The notes below the pieces were generated by a model. The model was not told where the DNA came from. It saw only the letters and a program-made list of their open reading frames with translations, and did no database searches. The translations under genes and the position numbers were made by a program. Below, piece by piece: positions 58,621-64,000 of a stretch of 64,000 bases of DNA. Position 1 is the first letter of the stretch. Every line of letters starts with the position of its first letter. The stretch spans positions 186,001 through 250,000 of the forward strand of contig KN832871.1 of the NCBI GenBank assembly GCA_000827325.1, written 5' to 3'. This DNA is from Oidiodendron maius Zn (lineage: Eukaryota; Ascomycota; Leotiomycetes; Myxotrichaceae).

Positions 58621-61600
58621 CTTGATAGAAGGTGGTGATCTCGGGTTGGTGAGCAGAAGCAGTTCTTAAAAAGAAGGTCAGCTTGATCTGGTCTGGTGAC
58701 GAAAAGTAAAGTGAATTGTAGCGAGGTTGTAGTAGAAATATGGTCGAAGAAAGTGCCTTAGACGATAGGAACAGATCTTGCTGTATTGGCCAAACCAGCG
58801 CTTTATTTATGGAGGTGAACCAAGCTCTGAGATACGGCTGGGAAAGATCTATGTCCACATTGACCTGACAAAGTGGTAGTACTGAGACGTGAACTAGACT
58901 TACTTAGTCAAGAGGTAGCCTCAAGTAATAATTCCACAACAGTTGAGTGCGTGTGATGTTCCTCAATAGAGTTTGAGAAGAATTGAAGTAGCTCAACACT
59001 GCATGTAGATTGAGACTTATTGAGATATTGAACTATGTATAACAGAGGCAGGGAGAAGGCAGGTTGGAAGAAGAGGTGAAGGGAATGATGGAGGTGTTGT
59101 AATGAGAGGCAGTATAAATGTGTAATGGAAGGTGCTCGCTTCGCTCTGGACGAGATCACTCAGGTCAACTTCTTTGGAGAAAGTGAATTACAGGGCTTCA
59201 CTGTGCTTTCCTGCCTGGGTGGTTACTCTTTTGAAGGACTTCAGTTTCTCTGAGAAAAAGTTTCCCATGATCCCATACTAGGGATTTAATCTATGCGGCT
59301 GGTTTTTTCCGCCTAAATGGGTGTTGCAAGCAAACGTGTATCTAAGTCCTTGCGATGATAAGGACGGAAGGTGAAAAGGTTGAATGAAACTATTGTATCC
59401 CGGTCTTGGCAGCAGCATGAGCAATGCAGAGAGCCAGCTGATGATTTTTCGAGAGGACGTTTCCGTCTGCTTGGACGGGCTGGGCTCCTGCGAACAGCGC
59501 AAGTTCCAGTGGAATGGAGACAAACAGAACAGCCATTAAACTGTCCGAACTACATCATCGCTGGCCCGATACATGAAAGCCCGTCTCACGTCTTCAAAGG
59601 CATAAAATCTGTGTGTAGTCTTGAAACAATGAAACAGGAAATGTCATCCCACGCCGGTATTCGTAAAAGCTACGAGTCGGCCACCACGTTACAGTTCCAG
59701 CCCGGAATAATTTTCAACTTTGCAGAATCCGGTTGGCACAACCCCAGGAATAAGAGAACAGGGCCATCAAGGCTTAAAAGAGAATGAAGAGCCGTGCTCG
59801 TGTGCTGTGGACAGAGAAAGGCTAACCCTTCCACCACAAAGTCTGCACTTCTCTGCCCATTTTGCTGGGTCTCGCAGCGGGAGGGACCTCCCGGGCCTCA
59901 GGTCGCCATCTTATCACGCATTCGATACGGAGTGTGGATAGCGTTATTCAGCACGCGCCTCGTACCTTTGTATCACACCGCTGCTTCGACACCGGCCGTT
60001 GGGACAAGACACGACGGGGAAGCTTTGCTTCTCCAGAACCGATGCCGTGGAAGGTTTTAAAACGCGACCAATTCGATCGTCATTAAGCAGACCGGGGGAG
60101 GGGGGGAGTTCATGCAGAGAGGTGACCTATTGGGACGAAGACTTGCTCGGCTACACCTGCACGAGTTGACACACGAGACTAGACTACGTGGTACAGTACA
60201 ATGAGAGGACAAACAGCACAGATACCGAGGCATGCCCGAGGTCGTCTGGCGCGTACTTTCCCCCGGCTCCTACGGACAAGTGTGCCGGACTGCTTAATAC
60301 GCACGCATCGTCATGGCTGGGCGATGGACGATACAATGGATGGCCCGACCACCGCTGTGTGGCTAGAAAGGGCGTAAGGGCACTGTGAGAAAGTGAGTCG
60401 TGTCTCTGCTGCATCTCCTCGCGGCGGGAGGGCCAAACGCGTGCCGGTCCATCCCAGGAAGACCCGCAGCAAAACGGAGACCCTGAGCCAATGGCCGGAT
60501 TGCAGATGGATGACTGGCGCAGACCCGAGTCAATGAGATCGCCAGGAACAGGAAAGGCGCAGGAGGAAGTGGCAGCACTAGTACGGAAGAGGCGTCTCGG
60601 AGCAGTGTTGGGCTGTTGGGAGGCAAATGAGAAGCAGAGATGCGGGACGTGGAAAGGGGCGGGCGTGACATATCGAGGCGACTGGAGATGAAGGGATGCA
60701 ATGCAGCGGAGGCAGAGAGATCCGTGATATGACGACTTGTTGCTGCCGGCCGGGCCAAGTCCACGACTATATTATCTATTATTAACCAGGGAGACCGTCC
60801 TGGGCATGCACCTGTACCTTGCACGGCAGCACAGCCTGAGGCGCGGAGCAGAGCACCCTGATCTCTGCAGCAGTCAGAAGTGCAGAAGAGACTGTATTTC
60901 TGTAGAACCGGTCGAACAATACCAGTAGAGGCCATTGAAGTGTCGTGGCCGGCCCTATTGACCGCATCCACGACGGTTGTTGCGTTGGCCACGCCTCACT
61001 GGCCTGCACCGTGACCTCTCACGGTCGAGCATCGATTGCATCGTATACGCTGGGAGGGACGGCCGCCCGAGCTGACACGACCATCTCACCTGCGCAGCCA
61101 TCAGACTGGACAGAAATCCAGAAACGCATTACGAGTCGTATCTTTTCCTTTTCATTGTCAATTTATCGCCTCGCCACCGCACGCACGCATAGGTCGACGC
61201 CCACTCAGGACGTGCCCAGCAACTCGCGTCGCAGCGAATCGCGGTCGTCCTCACCCATTACGAACATCCTCATAATCCGAGCCCTCCGGGGGGCTACAGC
61301 CATTGCTCTTTCTCCTGCGCTTCCAACGCTTCTCTACCTCTTCCTCTCAAGTCCCCGCTCACGCGAAAGCGCCCAGTCTCTAAGCAGCAGAGCGACGTTA
61401 CGCCGTATTTTTTGGGCACAGTTCTAGCGAAATTGGTCATTAAATTCTCCTTCGTCCCCGGTCCCCAAGCTTTTCATGCGACCCCTGGACGGCTACGATA
61501 CTCGAGCCCTCGGCAGGTAACTCCAGATATTATTGTCTCCGCGTGCGGTCCTGCCCTTATTTGTCGTGTATACTTGGCCAGTCGTGCGACTCGGCCTCCC

Positions 61601-62196
61601 GGACTCGTCACTTCATGCGACCAACGCGTCTCTCCTGCTACTAATTGACCTTCTCTCTCCTCACGGAAGATGCGTGCGAAAGATCCCACGAGAGAGACAC
61701 ACTGAGCACCATTCCCGACGCCTGCACCCAAGTGCCAGCCTTCTCACATCACACTAGCACCCAAGAGCCTTTCCCACGCCCCCCAGAGTGAGATCGGCCT
61801 CCCCTTTTTAATCCACGCTAACTGGCCCCTTCGCGCGGGTCGCCCGTCCTGGCCTCTCTTGTCCTGTTGTGATCGACCACGAGCTCCCACGGAGAACGTC
61901 TGCGGGTGAGGACCCGCCCTCCGGCTTCCTGGTAACGGCCCCTTAGTCCTGGTTACTCTCGACCTGGCCGTGCGGTGCTGCTCTTACCTGGAATCGTGGT
62001 CCCCTTCAAGACAGGAACTTCCTCTCCTCCTCCTCCTCTCCCTCGCGATCGACTGTCCCTCTTTCCTCTCCGACCCCCCTCCTGTCTCTTTCACATAACT
62101 TCCGTCTACACCCGTTCCTGCATCAATCCGCTGCCAGCACACCGCCCTCCTCATCGTCGCGCTCACCCCTTGTCTTCACCTCGACCTCCCCATCGA

Positions 62197-62251
62197 ATGC
62201 ACCGGTGACTGTTGCCAGCTCTTCCCCGAAGAGCTGATGAACTACAACTAA
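62197..62251 (+). promoter_or_regulatory. Two short upstream ORFs in the kinase leader
   Basis: ATGCACCGGTGA at 62197-62208 (M-H-R) and ATGAACTACAACTAA at 62237-62251 (M-N-Y-N) both start and stop before the kinase ATG at 62422. If they are in the mature leader they could limit translation of the kinase. Confidence 0.4.
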
Positions 62252-62254
62252 TAG

Positions 62255-62336
62255 GTGAGAGCGAGCCGCCTTCCTCCGGTCCAGCCGTTGCGCCGTGGCA
62301 GTCGAGACCGTGTGGCTAATCGAGCTCCTTCCTCAG
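62255..62336 (+). other. Probable 5'-UTR intron
   Basis: GTGAGAGC follows CTAATAG at 62255, and the segment ends GCTAATC...CTTCCTCAG at 62336, with a CTAAT branch-like site. Removing it would take out 82 nt between the upstream ORFs and the main start. Confidence 0.45.
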
Positions 62337-62421
62337 TATCGTCGCCAATTGCCGCGTTCTACATCGACTTTCGAAGTCGTAGACGGACACACCTATCGGC
62401 GACCCATCTTCACCCACAATC

Positions 62422-64000
62422 ATGACGGTGCCTTACGATCTGACCCTTCGAGGGTCGACGACGACACCTCTGAGCTCGACTGGTTCGGCATTAGAAGATC
62501 GTTTCGAGATTCTGAAGGATATTGGAGACGGCAGTTTCGGAAGCGTCGTTCTCGCACGAGTACGCTCTGCAGGTGCCAACGTCGCACGACGCGGCACTGT
62601 GGTAAGTTACCTTTTTTTTACCCCGTACCCAGTCAGAGCTAACTCCTGCATTCTAGATTGCGATCAAGACTATGAAGAAGAATTTTGAATCTTTCGCACC
62701 CTGTTTAGAGCTCCGAGAAGTCGTCTTCCTCAGGACCCTTCCTGCCCACCAGCACCTCGTTCCAGCATTAGATATCTTCCTCGACCCCTTCAGTAAGAAG
62801 CTTCATATCTGCATGGAGTACATGGATGGCAATCTCTACCAGCTTATGAAGGCCCGCGACCATAAGTGTCTTGACACAGCCAGCGTTAAGAGCATCCTCT
62901 ATCAAATCATGCAGGGCCTTGAGCATATTCATGCACATCACTTTTTTCATCGCGATATTAAACCCGAGAATATCCTCGTATCAACCTCATCGCAACAAGA
63001 ATCCGGCACCTCCTTCCGTCGGTACTCCGCCTTGGTCACCCCTCCTTCCACACCGCCAGCATACACAGTCAAGATTGCCGACTTTGGTCTTGCTAGAGAA
63101 ACCCATTCAAAGTTGCCCTACACTACCTACGTCTCGACTCGATGGTACCGTGCACCCGAGGTCTTACTTCGAGCAGGGGAATACTCCTCTCCAGTAGACA
63201 TCTGGGCAGTTGGTGCAATGGCTGTTGAAGTCGCGACGCTTAAACCTCTCTTCCCTGGTGGAAACGAGGTGGACCAGGTGTGGCGTGTTTGCGAAATCAT
63301 GGGAAGCCCGGGTAACTGGTATAACAAGGCCGGTGCCAGAGTAGGTGGTGGAGACTGGAGAGAAGGTAGTCGACTTGCCAGCAAACTTGGCTTCTCTTTC
63401 CCCAAGATGGCCCCTCACTCTATGGATACTATTCTACAGGCTCCACAATGGCCCGCTTCACTCAACCATTTCGTCACGTGGTGTCTGATGTGGGATCCTA
63501 AGAACCGACCTACCTCTACACAGGCTCTGAATCATGAGTTCTTCGCTGATGCCATCGACCCACTGAGGCCCAAATCGTCTGCCTCGAAAATTCTCGGTCG
63601 CAAGCAGTCAGATCTCAGCTACCGAGCCTCGAAGGACTCAACGGACAACACTCCAACATCGACCTCAAAACAATCCTGGTTCAGGAAGTCCCTAATCGGT
63701 CGATCGGACAGCTCCAGTGTTGTATCACAGGCTACCGGCAAGGAGAACATTGCACCCCGACCATCGCCTATCCACGCAGCTAGTGAGGTCTTGGTTGCTA
63801 AGACTCGCCCGCAAGCTGGCAAGCGGTCCACATGGGCCAGTGGCACTTCTAACATGCCTCCAATGCCCATCCTGCCAACAATCAGGCCAATCTCGCCGTT
63901 ATCCGACGCCGTCACTGCCCAGGCTAGCAGCAGAAATCCCTCGTATAGTGAGGCGTACTCCGGTGCTGGACAACGAACCTCAGGTATGGACGAGAAAGTG
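62422..64000 (+). CDS. Ime2/ImeB-type protein kinase (RCK/MAK family), 3' end beyond window
   Basis: Ser/Thr kinase of the RCK (MAK/ICK, yeast Ime2) family, linked to meiosis and development in fungi. Exons 62422-62601 and 62657-64000 (continuing right) give at least 508 residues. Motifs: P-loop GDGSFGSV at about residues 36-43, IAIKTMKK lysine (about 64), catalytic HRDIKPEN (about 158), DFGLAR (about 202) and activation loop YTTYVSTRWYRAPEVLL, whose TTY is the family's TxY site. An insertion of about 25 residues lies between HRD and DFG (QQESGTSFRRYSALVTPPST). The C-terminal part is Ser/Thr-rich and disordered. I call it ImeB-like by family, not orthology. Confidence 0.9.

Larger units (their letters stand above)
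58621..62421. promoter_or_regulatory. Long upstream region of the ImeB kinase gene
   Basis: 3.8 kb, the largest gap in the window. Its left end holds the Stc1 gene's leader. A 138-codon plus-strand frame (59371-59787) has no recognised domain. From 60950 on the plus strand is pyrimidine-rich, as in a long leader, and holds the upstream ORFs and possible leader intron listed separately. Long promoters are common for developmental kinases; a lncRNA cannot be excluded. Confidence 0.45.

Noticed and set aside
59371-59787. 138-codon plus-strand frame in the kinase upstream region
   Set aside because: No recognised domain, no splice partner and isolated; kept only as a remark.
1-64000. Transposons, virus-like elements, RIP-mutated repeats, CRISPR arrays or 5S rRNA
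   Set aside because: I found no transposase or reverse transcriptase motif, long terminal or inverted repeats, strongly A/T-biased repeat copies, arrays or 5S consensus; a computed repeat search was not possible.

Overview
The window is ordinary nuclear DNA of a filamentous ascomycete (Pezizomycotina; class not resolved). Evidence: introns are short (mostly 45-70 nt) with GT-AG ends and CTAAC/CTGAC-like branch sites, intergenic leaders are pyrimidine-rich, and the gene set is fungus-specific (PHO81/NUC-2, DUF7514, DUF2293, Stc1-domain, Ies4, Rrn6, ImeB-type kinase). I see no transposon, virus-like element, CRISPR array, rRNA or tRNA that I can support. Gene models below were spliced by hand; for all complete models the summed exon lengths are divisible by three.

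Layout. 1-8.4 kb: GID1/VID30 (minus, runs off the left edge), INO80 subunit IES4 (minus), a gene-poor 2.6 kb stretch, then the CUE-domain autophagy adaptor CUE5. 9-17.7 kb: the phosphate-sensing CDK inhibitor PHO81, a 4-TM protein, COA1, mitochondrial uL3m, a CCDC25 homologue and a PITH-domain protein. 18-29 kb: RRN6, SPC25, the tiny three-exon MZT1, a CHY/RING ubiquitin ligase, an LYR protein and a mitochondrial carrier. 29-40 kb: DUF2293, VPS20, RIX7, cytochrome c, a mitochondrial membrane protein and RRP42. 40-52 kb: a small membrane protein with a dileucine tail, an SDR, ATE1, a Nudix diphosphoinositol phosphohydrolase, LSM1, a candidate small gene, TRP2 and a coiled-coil protein. 53-64 kb: a DUF7514 protein, a Stc1-domain protein, a 3.8 kb regulatory stretch and an Ime2/ImeB kinase running off the right edge.

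The genes are housekeeping genes for different pathways, many arranged as divergent pairs with short shared promoters. No biosynthetic cluster, defence island or new multi-gene system is evident. The points most worth a second look are gene-structure and regulatory details: a PHO81 start codon split by an intron and a 12-bp E-box palindrome upstream of it; a perfect Gcn4/CpcA site upstream of TRP2; a well-supported GC-AG intron (and a possible second one) in GID1; a stop-free 3n intron in the Nudix gene; widely dispersed small exons in ATE1; upstream ORFs in the ImeB leader; and a probable unrecognised small gene at 48.8-49.3 kb.
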